A DNA stretch of 36,285 bases from Nocardioides jensenii JCM 1364 = NBRC 14755 (GCF_001552535.1 NZ_BCRJ01000114.1:1-36285), one strand, 5' to 3'; shown: positions 7,418 to 19,179, counted from the first letter of the stretch. The notes: a model not told the origin generated them from the letters alone. Numbers and translations are program-made.

Positions 7418-10021
7418 TCAGGGCAGGGCCACCACGCCGAGCTCGGCGGGAGTCGCGAGCAGGTCGTGGCGCGGCAGGACGCGGACCGTGTAGCCGAACG
7501 GGCCCGGCCGATCCAGCGTGACCGATCCGTCGAACCGGTGCCGGCCCCCGTCGTACGACGCCACGGGGTGCAGCGGCTCCCCCACGGTGTCGGCGAGCGT
7601 GTCGTCGGCCGCGATCGTGCCGTGCACCAGCTGCACCTCCACGTCGTCGGGTGCGAGGTCGCCCAGGGAGACGAACGCGTGCACGGACAGGCGGGAGCCG
7701 ACCTCGGGTGAGTCGGCGACGTCGTGGGACTCGACGTGCTCGACGCGCACGCCGGGCCAGGCCGATCGCACCCGCTGCTTCCACTCCGCGAACCCCGCGG
7801 CGCGAGAGTGGTCGACCAGCTCGCGCGCGGTGGCGGTCGCCGGCACGTAGAGCTGCTCGACGTAGTCGCGCACCATGCGGCTCGAGAGCACCTTCGGGCC
7901 GAGCGACTTGAGTGTGTGGCGCACCATCTCGATCCAGCGCGAGGGCACACCGGTGTCGTCGAGGTCGTAGAACCGCGGCGCGATCTCTTCCTCGATCAAC
8001 GTGTAGAGCGCACCCGCCTCGAGGTCGTCGCGACGGTCGGGGTCGTCGATCCCGTCGGCGGAGGGGATCGACCAGCCGTTGCGTCCGTCGTACCACTCGT
8101 CCCACCAGCCGTCGAGGATCGAGAGGTTCAGGCCGCCGTTCAGCGCGGCCTTCATCCCCGACGTTCCGCACGCCTCGTAGGGACGCAGCGGGTTGTTGAG
8201 CCAGACATCGCAGCCGGGGTAGAGCGGCTGCGCCATGGCGATGTCGTAGTTGGGCAGGAACACGATGCGGTGCCGCACCTCGGGGTCGTCGGCGAACCTG
8301 ACGATCTCCTGGATCAGCTTCTTGCCACCGTCGTCGGCCGGGTGCGACTTGCCGGCGATGACCAGCTGGATCGGTCGCTCCGGGTGGAGCAGCAGCCGCT
8401 TGAGCCGCTCGGGCTCGCGCAGCATGAGCGTCAGCCGCTTGTACGACGGCACCCGGCGCGCGAACCCGATGGTCAGCACGTCGGGGTCGAGCGCCTCGTC
8501 GACCCAACCCAGCTCGGCGTCGGCGGCGCCCCGGTGCTCCCACGAGGCCCGCAGTCGGCGGCGGGCGTCCTCGACGAGTCGTTCCCGCAGCAGCCGCTTG
8601 ACCCTCCAGATGTCGGTCGAGGCAACGCGGTCGACGACGTCCCAGGCGTCGGAGCTGTCGGTGGACACGTCGGCGCCGGCCGCCGAGCCCAGGTCGAAGA
8701 CCTCGCGGGCCACCCAGGTCGGGGCGTGCACGCCGTTGGTGATCGACCCGATCGGCACCTCGGTCTCGTCGAAGCCCGGCCACAGCCCGTTGAACATGCC
8801 GCGCGAGACGTGGCCGTGCAGCTGCGAGACGCCGTTGGCGCGCTGGGCCAGCCGGAAGCCCATCACCGCCATGTTGAACACGCCCGGGTCGCCACCGTCG
8901 TAGCCCTCCGCGCCCAGGGCCAGCACGCGGTCGGCGGGTACGCCGGGCACGGCACCTCCCCCGCGCTCACCCGATCCGCCGAAGTACTGGGCGATCAGGT
9001 CCGTCGGGAAGCGGTCGATGCCGGCCGGGACGGGCGTGTGGGTGGTGAACACGGTGCCGGCCCGAGAGACCTCGAGCGCCGTGTCGAAGTCCAGGGGTCG
9101 GCCCCCGGACTCCACCGGGTCGACGGTGAGCTCGCGGATCCGCTCGAGGCCGAGGAAGCCCGCGTGACCCTCGTTGGTGTGGAACACCTCGGGCGCCGGG
9201 GCCCCGGTCAGGCGCGAATGGGCGCGCAACGCCTTGACCCCACCGATGCCGAGCAGGAGCTCCTGGAGCAGTCGGTGCTCGCTGGTGCCGCCGTACAGGC
9301 GATCGGTGACGGTGCGCAGGTGGGCGGCGTTCGCCTCCGTGTCGGCGTCGAGCATCAGCAGCGGGACCCGGCCGACGCGGGCCACCCAGATGCGGGCGTG
9401 CAGCGGGTCGTCGCCGGGGAGCGGAACCGTGACCGAGGCCGGTTCGCCGTCCGCCTCGCGCAGCAGCGAGATGGGCAGGCCGTTGGGGTCGAGGACCGGG
9501 TAGGTCTCCTCCTGCCAGCCCTCGCGGGACAGGTGCTGGCGGAAGTAGCCGTGGCGGTAGAGCAGGCCGACGCCGACGATCGGGACGCCCAGGTCGGAGG
9601 CCGTCTTCAGGTGGTCGCCAGCGAGGATGCCGAGGCCGCCGGAGTACTGCGGCAGCACCGCGGTGATGCCGAACTCGGGAGAGAAGTAGGCGATCGACGT
9701 TGGCCAGGTGCCCTGCGTTGCCGCGGTCTTCTGGAACCAGCGGTCGCCGGTGAGGTACGTCGTGAGGTCGGCATGCACCGCCCCCATCTCGCCCAGGAAC
9801 GACTCGTCGGCCGCCAGCTCGTCGAGGCGTGCGGGCGGAACCGCACCCAACAGCCTGACCGGGTCGTGATGCACCGACTCCCACAGGTCGGCGTCCACAG
9901 CCCGGAAGAGATCCTGGGTCTCGGGGTGCCAGGCCCATCGCAGGTTGGTCGACAGCTCCCCCAGCGGATGGAGTGCTTCGGGCAGGACGGGCTGGACGGT
10001 GAACCTTCGGATCGCACGCAC
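7418..10021 (-). CDS. glgP: Alpha-glucan (glycogen/maltodextrin) phosphorylase GlgP
   Basis: GT35 phosphorylase of 867 residues, releasing glucose-1-phosphate from non-reducing ends of alpha-1,4-glucan. It belongs to the short alpha-glucan phosphorylase type with an extra N-terminal domain (L-S-T-N-L-R-W-A-W near 25), like Mycobacterium tuberculosis Rv1328. The pyridoxal-phosphate lysine is K624 in G-T-S-G-M-K, followed by the family segment N-G-G-L-N-L-S-I-L-D-G-W-W. The GTG at 10021 gives the expected N-terminus (V-R-A-I-R-R-F-T-V), and TACGGT lies 6 nt upstream. The reading frame stays open far upstream (to 12097), but that part is antisense to glgE. The gene is divergent from glgE across 114 bp, so synthesis and breakdown of the polymer may share a control region. 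Confidence 0.94.
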   Translation of the reverse strand: MRAIRRFTVQPVLPEALHPLGELSTNLRWAWHPETQDLFRAVDADLWESVHHDPVRLLGAVPPARLDELAADESFLGEMGAVHADLTTYLTGDRWFQKTAATQGTWPTSIAYFSPEFGITAVLPQYSGGLGILAGDHLKTASDLGVPIVGVGLLYRHGYFRQHLSREGWQEETYPVLDPNGLPISLLREADGEPASVTVPLPGDDPLHARIWVARVGRVPLLMLDADTEANAAHLRTVTDRLYGGTSEHRLLQELLLGIGGVKALRAHSRLTGAPAPEVFHTNEGHAGFLGLERIRELTVDPVESGGRPLDFDTALEVSRAGTVFTTHTPVPAGIDRFPTDLIAQYFGGSGERGGGAVPGVPADRVLALGAEGYDGGDPGVFNMAVMGFRLAQRANGVSQLHGHVSRGMFNGLWPGFDETEVPIGSITNGVHAPTWVAREVFDLGSAAGADVSTDSSDAWDVVDRVASTDIWRVKRLLRERLVEDARRRLRASWEHRGAADAELGWVDEALDPDVLTIGFARRVPSYKRLTLMLREPERLKRLLLHPERPIQLVIAGKSHPADDGGKKLIQEIVRFADDPEVRHRIVFLPNYDIAMAQPLYPGCDVWLNNPLRPYEACGTSGMKAALNGGLNLSILDGWWDEWYDGRNGWSIPSADGIDDPDRRDDLEAGALYTLIEEEIAPRFYDLDDTGVPSRWIEMVRHTLKSLGPKVLSSRMVRDYVEQLYVPATATARELVDHSRAAGFAEWKQRVRSAWPGVRVEHVESHDVADSPEVGSRLSVHAFVSLGDLAPDDVEVQLVHGTIAADDTLADTVGEPLHPVASYDGGRHRFDGSVTLDRPGPFGYTVRVLPRHDLLATPAELGVVALP

Positions 10022-10027
10022 GAGTCG

Positions 10028-10033
10028 ACCGTA
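10028..10033 (-). promoter_or_regulatory. Leaderless-type -10 element TACGGT for glgP
   Basis: TACGGT on the minus strand ends 6 nt before the GTG at 10021, in the 114-bp glgP/glgE divergent region. No matching TANNNT element at leaderless distance is visible for glgE. Confidence 0.35.
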
Positions 10034-10135
10034 GCCCACCCGGCAACCGCCTCGCCTGCGCGTGAGATCACCGCTCTCCCGGACCCGATCCGGTCGGCGT
10101 TTGCTTGTGGCAGGGCGGTGCGGAAGTCTGGGGCC

Positions 10136-12120
10136 ATGGTCGGACGCATACCCGTGATGGACGTGACCCCGGTCGTCGACCTGGGGCGACAGCCCGCCAA
10201 GGCGACTCGCGACGAGCCCTTTCCGGTGACCGCGTCGGTCTTCAGGGAGGGGCACGACAAACTCGGCGCCGAGGTCGTGCTCACCGGCCCCGACGGCGTG
10301 CGCCGGGCGCCGGTGCGGATGACGCTCTCGCCCACCCGACCCGACCACTGGACCGCGTGGGTGACCCCCGATCTCGAGGGCTCGTGGACCTTCGAGGTGC
10401 ACGCCTGGTCCGACCCGGTCGCCACCTGGCAGCACGCGGCGGACATCAAGATCCCCGCTGACATCGACACGGAGCTGATGTTCACCGAGGGACGACTGCT
10501 CCTCGAACGGGTGCTGACCGGCCTCGGGGCCACCGAGACCGATCCACGCACCCTGATCGCCGGCGCCGTCGCCGCGGCGTCCGACACCACCAGGCCGGTC
10601 CCGGCACGCCTTGCCGTGCTGCAGGATCCCGCGCTGCGCGAGGTGCTGCGCGCCCATCCGGTGCGCGACATGGTCACCGTCGAGGGCCCCTACCCGGCGT
10701 ACGCCGACCGGCCACGGGCACTGTTCGGCAGCTGGTACGAGTTCTTCCCACGCTCGGAGGGAGCCACGCAGGATCCGGCGACCGGCACGGTCACCAGCGG
10801 CACCTTCCGCACCGCCGCCAACCGTCTCGACGCGGTGGCGGCGATGGGCTTCGACGTGCTCTACCTGCCGCCGATCCACCCGATCGGCACCATCAACCGC
10901 AAGGGGCCCAACAACACGCTGACCCCCGGCCCTGACGACACCGGGTCGCCGTGGGCGATCGGGTCGAAGGACGGCGGCCACGACGCGATCCACCCGGACC
11001 TGGGCGACCTCGACGACTTCGACGCGTTCGTGGCCCGGGCCGGCGAGCTCGGCCTCGAGATCGCACTGGACCTGGCCCTGCAGGCCGCCCCCGACCATCC
11101 GTGGGTGGAGTCGCACCCCGAGTGGTTCACCACCCGCGCCGACGGCACGATCGCCTATGCGGAGAACCCGCCGAAGAAGTACCAGGACATCTACCCGGTC
11201 AACTTCGACAACGACCCCCAGGGCATCTACGCCGAGGTGCTGCGCGTGGTCTGCCACTGGATGAACCACGGCGTCCGCATCTTCCGCGTCGACAACCCGC
11301 ACACCAAGCCGCTCGCCTTCTGGGAGCGACTGCTCGCCGAGGTACGCCGGCTCGACCCCGGTGTGCTGTTCCTCTCCGAGGCATTCACCCGACCGGCGAT
11401 GATGCACGGTCTCGGTGCCATCGGCTACCACCAGAGCTACACCTACTTCACCTGGCGCACCGGCAAGCAGGAGCTCGGCGACTACCTGCTCGAGCTCTCC
11501 CATGAGTCCAGCCACCTGATGCGGCCGAACCTGTTCGTCAACACGCCCGACATCCTGCACGCCTACCTGCAGTACGGCGGCCCCGCGGCGTTCAAGATCC
11601 GCGCCACCGTGGCTGCCCTCGGTGCCCCCAGCTGGGGTGTCTATGCGGGCTTCGAGCTCTATGAGCACGTGGCGGTCAAGCCGGGCTCGGAGGAATACCT
11701 CGACTCCGAGAAGTACCAGATCCGCATCCGCGACTGGGCCGGTGCCGAGGAGCAGGGGCGCACGCTCGCGCCGTACATCACGCGGCTCAACGAGCTGCGC
11801 CGCCAGCACCCTGCCCTCAGACTGTTGCGCAACGTGACGGTGCACCGCACCGACGACGAGTCGATCCTCTGCTTCAGCAAGACCGCACACCTTCCGGGGG
11901 CGGGCGACGACATCGTGATCGTGGTGGTCAACCTCGACCCGCACGCGACCCGCGAGACGATGGTGCACCTCGATCTTGACGTCCTGGGGCTCGACCCGCA
12001 CGAAGCGTTCGTCGTCCACGACGAGCTGACCGACCAGTCGTGGAACTGGACCGAGCACAACTACGTGCGCCTCGACCCGTCCGTCGAGCCGGCACACATC
12101 CTGACCGTGAGGAGCCCCCG

Positions 12121-12124
<4 letters not shown>
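10136..12124 (+). CDS. glgE: Maltosyltransferase GlgE (alpha-maltose-1-phosphate:alpha-1,4-glucan)
   Basis: GH13_3 enzyme of 662 residues that extends alpha-1,4-glucan by maltosyl units from alpha-maltose-1-phosphate, releasing phosphate. N-terminal beta domains (1-200, with G-R-I-P-V near the start and A-T-V/F-R-E-G-H-like repeats) precede the barrel. Active-site residues are nucleophile D386 in F-R-V-D-N, acid/base E415 in L-S-E-A-F and D472 in N-T-P-D-I. Spacing matches the Streptomyces coelicolor enzyme with a constant offset. The segment L-P-P-I-H-P-I-G-T-I-N-R-K-G at about 244-257 is diagnostic for GlgE. The ATG at 10136 begins the family-typical M-V-G-R-I-P-V. The stop overlaps the treS TTG start. 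It heads a five- to six-gene operon that makes and branches glucan from trehalose. Confidence 0.96.
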
Positions 12125-13808
<1,684 letters not shown>

Positions 13809-13812
<4 letters not shown>

Positions 13813-15200
13813 CCGGGCTCGAGCAACTGACCGCCTTCATCGGCGAGGCCCGGTGGTTCGGTGGCAAGGGCCGCGGGTTCACGGTCACCTCCACCCGACG
13901 AACCGGCGTACTCCCGACGCAGCCCGACGGCCCCAAGGTCGCCATCGACCTGGCCGAGGTGACCTACGAGGACGGGGACACCGAGCTCTACCAGCTGCCG
14001 CTCGCTTTCCGGACCGTGGCCGACGAGCGACTCGAACACGCCCTGGTCGGCACCTGGGAGGACCCCGACTTCGGCCCGTCGTTCGTCTACGACGCGGTCC
14101 ACGACCGCGATGCGATGGGCCAGTGGCTCAGCGCCTTCGCCGAGGCCGAAGGAGGATCCTCGCGGCGACGCGGCCTGCTCGACTTCCACCGTCTGCCCGG
14201 CCATGACCTCGACCTGACCGCCCACTCCACCCTGTTCAGCGGCGAGCAGTCGAACTCCTCGGTCGCCTTCGGCGACGACAGCCTGATGAAGGTCTTCCGC
14301 AAGGTCACGCCGGGGGTCAATCCCGACATCCAGATCCACCACGTGCTCACCGAGGCCGGCTCCGACCACGTCGCGGCCCTCTACGGCTGGCTCGACACGG
14401 TCGACGAGGCCTCCGACGCGATCATCCAGCTGGCCATGCTGCAGCAGTTCCTGCGCACCGCGAGCGACGGGTGGGAGCTGGCCCAGGCGAGCGTGCGCAA
14501 CCTGTTCGCCGAGGCCGACCTCCGTGCCGACGAGGTGGGTGGCGACTTCGCGTCCGAGAGCGAGCGCCTCGGCGTCGCGCTGGCCGAGACCCACCAGGTG
14601 CTGGCGCAGGCCTTCCCGACCGAGACCTTCGGCACGGCCGAGGTGGCCGCACTGGGGCAGGGCATGCACGACCGCCTCGTCGAGGCCATCGACGTGGTCC
14701 CGGGCCTCGCCGAGCACGCCTCCGCGCTGCACGCGATCTACGACCGGTTCGCGACCCTCGACACCCTCACCGTGCAGCGGGTGCACTGCGACCTGCACCT
14801 GGGCCAGACCCTGCGCACCGTCAGAGGCTGGAAGATCGTCGACTTCGAGGGCGAGCCGGCCAAGCCCCTGGCCGATCGACTGCTGCCGGACTCCGTGTGG
14901 CGCGACGTGGCCGGGATGCTGAGGTCCTTCGACTACGCGGCCGCTGTCGTGGCCCGGTCGTTCGCGGCCTCGGACGACACCGGCAACGCCCAGCGCGCCT
15001 TCCACGGCGACGAGTGGACCCAGCGCAACCGCGACGCGTTCGTCACGGCCTACGCCGGGCGCGCGTTGACCGATCACGAACGTCTCCAACTGGCTGCCTA
15101 CGAAGCCGACAAGGCCGTCTACGAGTGCGTCTACGAGGCACGCAACCGCCCGTCCTGGCTCGGCATCCCGCTGGCGGGCGTCGTCCGTCTGACTGCGTGA
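13809..15200 (+). CDS. mak: Maltokinase (Mak/Pep2)
   Basis: ATP-dependent maltokinase of 463 residues producing alpha-maltose-1-phosphate for GlgE. The N-terminal cap opens with A-R-W-F-G-G-K-G-R, typical of maltokinases. The kinase-like fold carries S-G-E-Q-S-N-S-S as the nucleotide loop near 140, the catalytic loop H-C-D-L-H-L-G-Q with D328, and the metal-binding I-V-D-F-E-G-E-P with D345. The start is GTG at 13809, overlapping the treS stop (GTGA), the usual arrangement in this operon. Length agrees with mycobacterial Pep2 (about 455). It ends 27 bp before glgB. Confidence 0.94.
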
Positions 15201-15227
15201 GCCACGCCCCAACCGAGGAGGTCCACC

Positions 15228-17399
15228 GTGCCGATCCGTCCGATCGACATCACTGAGCTCGACCTGCTGATCCAGGGTGGGCACGGCGACCCGCACGCCG
15301 TGCTCGGGGCACACCCGCACGAGGGCGGCGTCACGGTCCGCGTCCTGCGGCCGCTGGCCTCCTCCGTCGAGGTACTGCACGGTCAGGAGCGCACCCCCCT
15401 CGTCCACGAGCACGAGGGCGTATGGGTCGGTGAGCTGCCGATCTCGGCGGTGCCCGACTACCGCATCTCGGTGGCCTACGACGGCGCGCCCACGACGTAC
15501 GACGACCCCTACCGCTACCTGCCGACGCTCGGCGAGACCGACCTCCACCTGATCAACGAGGGGCGTCACGAACAGCTGTGGCAGGTGCTCGGTGCCCACC
15601 TGCGCTCCTACGACAGTGGTGTCACCGGCACCTCGTTCGCGGTGTGGGCCCCCAACGCCCGGGGAGTGCGGCTGATCGGCGACTTCAACGACTGGGACGG
15701 CCGGGCCACACCGATGCGCCAGCTCGGCCGCTCAGGCGTGTGGGAGATCTTCCTGCCCGACCTGGGCGACGGTGCGACGTACAAGTTCGCCCTGCTCGGT
15801 CCCGACGGCCAGTGGCGGGAGAAGGCCGACCCGCTCGCGTTTGCCACCGAGCTGCCGCCGCAGACCGCTTCGCGGGTCACCGAGTCGGCGTACGCCTGGG
15901 GGGACGAGGGGTGGCTGGCCCACCGCGCCGGGCAGCGGCCCACCGAGGAGCCGATGGCGGTCTACGAGGTGCACCTGGGCTCGTGGCGCAAGCGTGGCGC
16001 GGCGATGCTGAGCTGGTCCGAGCTGGCCGACGAGCTGGTGCCTTACGTCAGCGACCTCGGCTTCACCCACGTCGAGCTGATGCCGGTGATGGAGCACCCC
16101 TACGGCGGATCCTGGGGCTACCAGGTGACCTCCTACTTCGCCCCTACCGCCCGCTTCGGCGATCCCGACGGGCTCCGTCTGCTGGTCGACCGGTTCCACC
16201 GGGCCGGCATCGGGGTGCTGCTCGACTGGGTGCCGGCGCACTTCCCGAAGGACGAGTTCGCGCTGGCCCGGTTCGACGGCACGCCGCTCTACGAGCACCC
16301 CGACCCGGCGCTCGGTGAGCACCCCGAGTGGGGCACCTACATCTTCGACTTCGGACGCAACGAGGTGCGCAACTTCCTGATCGCCAGCGCGCTCTACTGG
16401 CTCGAGGAGTTCCACGTCGACGGGCTGCGCGTCGATGCCGTGGCCTCGATGCTCTATCTCGACTACTCCCGAGAGCCCGGCGAGTGGACCCCCAACGTGC
16501 ACGGCGGCCGCGAGAACCTCGAGGCGGTGCGTTTCCTCCAGGAGCTCAATGCCACCGTCTACCGCCGAGTGCCCGGCGTGATGATGGTGGCCGAGGAGTC
16601 GACGGCCTGGCCGGGCGTCACGCGGCCGACCTCCGACGACGGTCTCGGGTTCGGCTTCAAGTGGAACATGGGCTGGATGCACGACTCGCTGGCCTACGTG
16701 CAGCAGGACCCGGTGCATCGGGTGCACCACCACGGGCAGCTCAGCTTCCCGATGGTCTACGCCTACGCCGAGAACTACGTGCTTCCGCTCTCCCACGACG
16801 AAGTCGTGCACGGCAAGGGCTCCCTGCTGCGCAAGATGCCCGGTGACCGGTGGCAGCAGCTGGCGAACCTGCGTGCCTACCTGGCCTGGCAGTGGGCCCA
16901 TCCGGGCAAGCAGCTGTTGTTCATGGGCTGCGAGCTCGGGCAGGAGTCCGAGTGGGCCGAGGCGCGCGAGCTCGACTGGTGGCTCCTCGACCACGTCGAG
17001 CATGCCGGCATGCGCGACCTCGTCCGCGACCTGAACGGGATCTATCGCGACTCACCCGCCCTGTTCGCCGCCGACCACGACCCGTCGGGCTTCGGGTGGA
17101 TCGACGCGAATGACGCGCAGCGCAACGTCTTCTCCTTCCTGCGCCGCGCACCCGGTGTCCCCGACGTCGTGTGCCTTGCGAACTTCTCCCCCGTCCCGCA
17201 CCACGACTACGTCCTCGGGCTCCCGTCGGCGGGCGCCTGGCAGGAGGTGCTCAACACCGATGCCACCGGCTACGCCGGGTCCGGCGTGGGCAATCTCGGC
17301 CGGGTCGAGGCCGTTGCCGGTGAGTGGTCCGGTCAGCCTGCGCGCGCGACGATCGTGGTGCCACCGTTGGCGACGGTGTGGCTGCGCCGGGCGGAGTGA
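15228..17399 (+). CDS. glgB: 1,4-alpha-glucan branching enzyme GlgB
   Basis: GH13_9 branching enzyme of 723 residues that introduces alpha-1,6 branches into the polymer made by GlgE. Two N-terminal beta domains (an extra N1 domain, 1-105, with G-D-P-H-A-V-L-G, and a CBM48-like domain with F-A-V-W-A-P-N-A at about 138-145) precede the barrel. Active-site residues are D403 in L-R-V-D-A-V, E456 in V-A-E-E-S and D524 in L-S-H-D-E-V-V-H-G-K. These sit at an offset of 2 from E. coli GlgB. The GTG start at 15228 has a strong GAGGAGG 6 nt upstream, the best ribosome-binding site in the operon. The stop is 1 nt before the next gene. Confidence 0.96.
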   Translation: MPIRPIDITELDLLIQGGHGDPHAVLGAHPHEGGVTVRVLRPLASSVEVLHGQERTPLVHEHEGVWVGELPISAVPDYRISVAYDGAPTTYDDPYRYLPTLGETDLHLINEGRHEQLWQVLGAHLRSYDSGVTGTSFAVWAPNARGVRLIGDFNDWDGRATPMRQLGRSGVWEIFLPDLGDGATYKFALLGPDGQWREKADPLAFATELPPQTASRVTESAYAWGDEGWLAHRAGQRPTEEPMAVYEVHLGSWRKRGAAMLSWSELADELVPYVSDLGFTHVELMPVMEHPYGGSWGYQVTSYFAPTARFGDPDGLRLLVDRFHRAGIGVLLDWVPAHFPKDEFALARFDGTPLYEHPDPALGEHPEWGTYIFDFGRNEVRNFLIASALYWLEEFHVDGLRVDAVASMLYLDYSREPGEWTPNVHGGRENLEAVRFLQELNATVYRRVPGVMMVAEESTAWPGVTRPTSDDGLGFGFKWNMGWMHDSLAYVQQDPVHRVHHHGQLSFPMVYAYAENYVLPLSHDEVVHGKGSLLRKMPGDRWQQLANLRAYLAWQWAHPGKQLLFMGCELGQESEWAEARELDWWLLDHVEHAGMRDLVRDLNGIYRDSPALFAADHDPSGFGWIDANDAQRNVFSFLRRAPGVPDVVCLANFSPVPHHDYVLGLPSAGAWQEVLNTDATGYAGSGVGNLGRVEAVAGEWSGQPARATIVVPPLATVWLRRAE

Positions 17400-17400
17400 C

Positions 17401-18282
17401 GTGCTCGACTCCGGACTCACCCCCCTCGACGGTGGACACAGCGGCGAGACGTTCCTCGGGACGAGCGGCGCGGAGCAGGTCGTCGTACGCATCCATGGCG
17501 GACGGTCGGCTCAGCGTGGCCCGGATGCCGTCGACATCGACGCGGCCGTGCTGCGCCTCGTGCGGGGGCTGCTGCCGGTCCCCCGAGTTCTGGAGGTACG
17601 TCGACCCGACCCGACGGCCGACGTTCCCGCCATCCTGGTCACCTCGTTCCTGCCCGGCACCCGGCTCGACCTCGTGCTCCCCGGCGCCGACGACGACCTG
17701 CAACGGCGCATCGGCGCCTCACTCGGCGGTGTGCTGACCCGGCTGAACCGGATGCCGTTCCTGACCACGGGGCCGTTCATCGACGCCGACCTGTCGATCG
17801 GCTCGTTCGGGCCCGAGGCCTCCGACCTGCGAACCTTCGCCGAGTCGCTGGTGCCCGGATCCGCGCTCGAGCGGTGGCCGACCGACGACCTCGAACGCCT
17901 CCTGACCTCGGCAGACCGGGCCCAGGACCTGCTCGACCCGATCGACCGCCACTGCCTGGTGCACAGCGACTTCAACCCGAAGAACCTGCTCGTCGACCCC
18001 GCCACGGGCGAGGTGACCGGTGTCCTCGACTGGGAGTTCGCCCACGCCGGACTGCCCGTCACCGACCTGGGCAACCTGCTACGGCACGCCGACTCCCCCG
18101 TCTTCGTCGACGCCGTCATCGAGGCGACCGAGATCGACGCGGTCCCGGGCGACCTGATCGAGCTGGCCGTGGCCGCCGACCTGTGGGCTCTGGTCGAGCT
18201 GGCCTCCCGGGCCGGCGAGAACCCGGCGGCCGACCGAGCCAACGACCTCCTCCTCGCTCGCCTTCACGACCACCCTCGATAG
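17401..18282 (+). CDS. Aminoglycoside-phosphotransferase-fold kinase, substrate unknown
   Basis: Protein of 293 residues with the APH/choline-kinase fold. The catalytic loop H-S-D-F-N-P-K-N contains D190 and N195, and the metal-binding D-W-E contains D210. The N-terminal lobe reads G-G-H-S-G-E-T-F near 11-18 as the nucleotide loop. The GTG at 17401 begins one base after the glgB stop, so it is almost certainly translated from the same message. It is a second small-molecule kinase in the operon beside maltokinase. The target could be a sugar or an unrelated metabolite; true aminoglycoside resistance is unlikely from context. Its stop codon TAG forms part of a putative -10 element for the following NUDIX gene. 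Confidence 0.82.
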   Translation: MLDSGLTPLDGGHSGETFLGTSGAEQVVVRIHGGRSAQRGPDAVDIDAAVLRLVRGLLPVPRVLEVRRPDPTADVPAILVTSFLPGTRLDLVLPGADDDLQRRIGASLGGVLTRLNRMPFLTTGPFIDADLSIGSFGPEASDLRTFAESLVPGSALERWPTDDLERLLTSADRAQDLLDPIDRHCLVHSDFNPKNLLVDPATGEVTGVLDWEFAHAGLPVTDLGNLLRHADSPVFVDAVIEATEIDAVPGDLIELAVAADLWALVELASRAGENPAADRANDLLLARLHDHPR

Positions 18283-18285
18283 GGT
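18280..18285 (+). promoter_or_regulatory. Leaderless-type -10 element TAGGGT for the NUDIX gene
   Basis: TAGGGT followed by exactly 7 nt and the GTG at 18293. Its first three bases are the TAG stop of the APH-fold kinase. No ribosome-binding site lies before the GTG. This suggests the NUDIX gene has its own leaderless transcript besides any read-through from the glg operon. Confidence 0.5.
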
Positions 18286-18292
18286 TGCGGCC

Positions 18293-19072
18293 GTGACCGA
18301 GCAGCCGACCTCCGCGCCCGTGTCCGTCGAGACGACCTCCGACGGTGCTGCCCGAATCAGTTGGGGCCCCGGGCTGCGCGATCTCAGCCTCTCGGCTGCG
18401 ATCGAGGTGGTCGCCGGGGGCATCGGTGCCGCCCTCGAGAACCACCACCGTGTCGAGGCCCTCGTGCGTCTCGAGGACGAGGCAGGGCTACGCGTCGCCA
18501 CCTGGTCGGGGCTGCGCCGCGAGGGCGTACGCCGAGACGTGGACGGCGAGGTCGTGGTCCTCGCCAGGTTGGCCGATGACCCGCCGATCTCGGACGGCCC
18601 GGGCTTCCGGGCGATGCTGAACTCGTTCCTGCCCCGCAAGCGCGCGATCGGCCAGATGCTGGTGCGCGACGGCGACGGGCGGGTGCTGATGTGCCGGCTG
18701 ACCTACAAGAAGGACTGGGACCTCCCAGGAGGCGTGGTCGAGGTCGGCGAGTCACCCCGTCTGGCCACCGGTCGAGAGCTGACCGAGGAGCTCGGCGTCG
18801 ACATCACCGCCGGCCACCTGCTGCTCACCGACTGGTTGCCCGCATGGTCGGGGTGGGACGACGCGGTCTGCCTGGTCTTCGACGGTGGCGTCCATGACGC
18901 CTCCCTGGTCGACGGCATGGTCCTCGAGGCGCGCGAGATCCGCGAGGCCGCGTTCCTCAGGCTCGACGAGATCGAGGAGCGGGCCGCCGACTTCACCTAC
19001 CGACGCGTGGCCGCGACCCTGGCCAGCCTGGGTGGCGACGGCTCGGCGTACACGGAGTCCGGCCGCGCCTGA
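18293..19072 (+). CDS. NUDIX hydrolase with a novel N-terminal region
   Basis: Protein of 259 residues with a perfect Nudix box (G-x5-E-x7-R-E-U-x-E-E-x-G-U) at about 146-169, expected to cleave a nucleoside diphosphate linked to another moiety with Mg2+ held by R-E-L-T-E-E. The Nudix domain covers about 115-240. The first 110 residues form a separate Val/Glu/Arg-rich domain that I do not recognise. GTG at 18293 was chosen because the upstream gene ends at 18282 and TAGGGT stands 7 nt before it. An ADP-glucose or NDP-sugar substrate is an attractive guess from the glycogen context, but nothing in the sequence shows it. Convergent with the thioredoxin-fold gene. Confidence 0.85.
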   Translation: MTEQPTSAPVSVETTSDGAARISWGPGLRDLSLSAAIEVVAGGIGAALENHHRVEALVRLEDEAGLRVATWSGLRREGVRRDVDGEVVVLARLADDPPISDGPGFRAMLNSFLPRKRAIGQMLVRDGDGRVLMCRLTYKKDWDLPGGVVEVGESPRLATGRELTEELGVDITAGHLLLTDWLPAWSGWDDAVCLVFDGGVHDASLVDGMVLEAREIREAAFLRLDEIEERAADFTYRRVAATLASLGGDGSAYTESGRA

Positions 19073-19106
19073 CCGACCGCCCTCTCCCCGTGCAACGCGA
19101 GGTCAC

Positions 19107-19169
19107 GGTCGCTCCACACGCGTTCCGCCACGTGCGGAGCGACCAGGGCGCCGCGCAGGTCGCGCGGCG
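19107..19169. terminator. Two back-to-back hairpins between convergent genes
   Basis: Hairpin A has 9-bp perfect arms at 19107-19115 and 19136-19144, continued after one mismatch by 4 bp (CACG/CGTG). Hairpin B has 8-bp arms at 19149-19156 and 19162-19169 with a 5-nt loop. They fill the 107-bp gap between the NUDIX stop (19072) and the stop of the minus-strand thioredoxin-fold gene (19180). No T-tract follows on either side, so a bidirectional terminator is likely but not certain. Confidence 0.45.
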
Positions 19170-19179
19170 GCGGCCTGGC

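Noticed and set aside
10034..10135. Imperfect inverted repeat (CCGGA/TCCGG, around 10077-10092) as an operator between glgP and glgE
   Set aside because: Arms are only 5 bp with GC-rich spacing; such repeats are expected by chance in this composition.
7418..12097. Minus-strand open frame of about 1,560 codons extending glgP upstream across glgE
   Set aside because: The upstream 690 codons are antisense to glgE, lack any family pattern and show the Val/Arg/Gly-rich composition of GC-rich shadow frames. True glgP homology starts at GTG 10021.
12040..12120. Upstream extension of treS to an ATG at 12040
   Set aside because: It would overlap 85 nt of glgE. The TTG at 12121 has GAGGAG at good spacing and overlaps the glgE stop, the style of the rest of the operon.
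17401..18282. Antibiotic (aminoglycoside) resistance kinase
   Set aside because: The fold is shared by many metabolic kinases. Coupling to glgB and absence of resistance-type features make a metabolic role much more likely.
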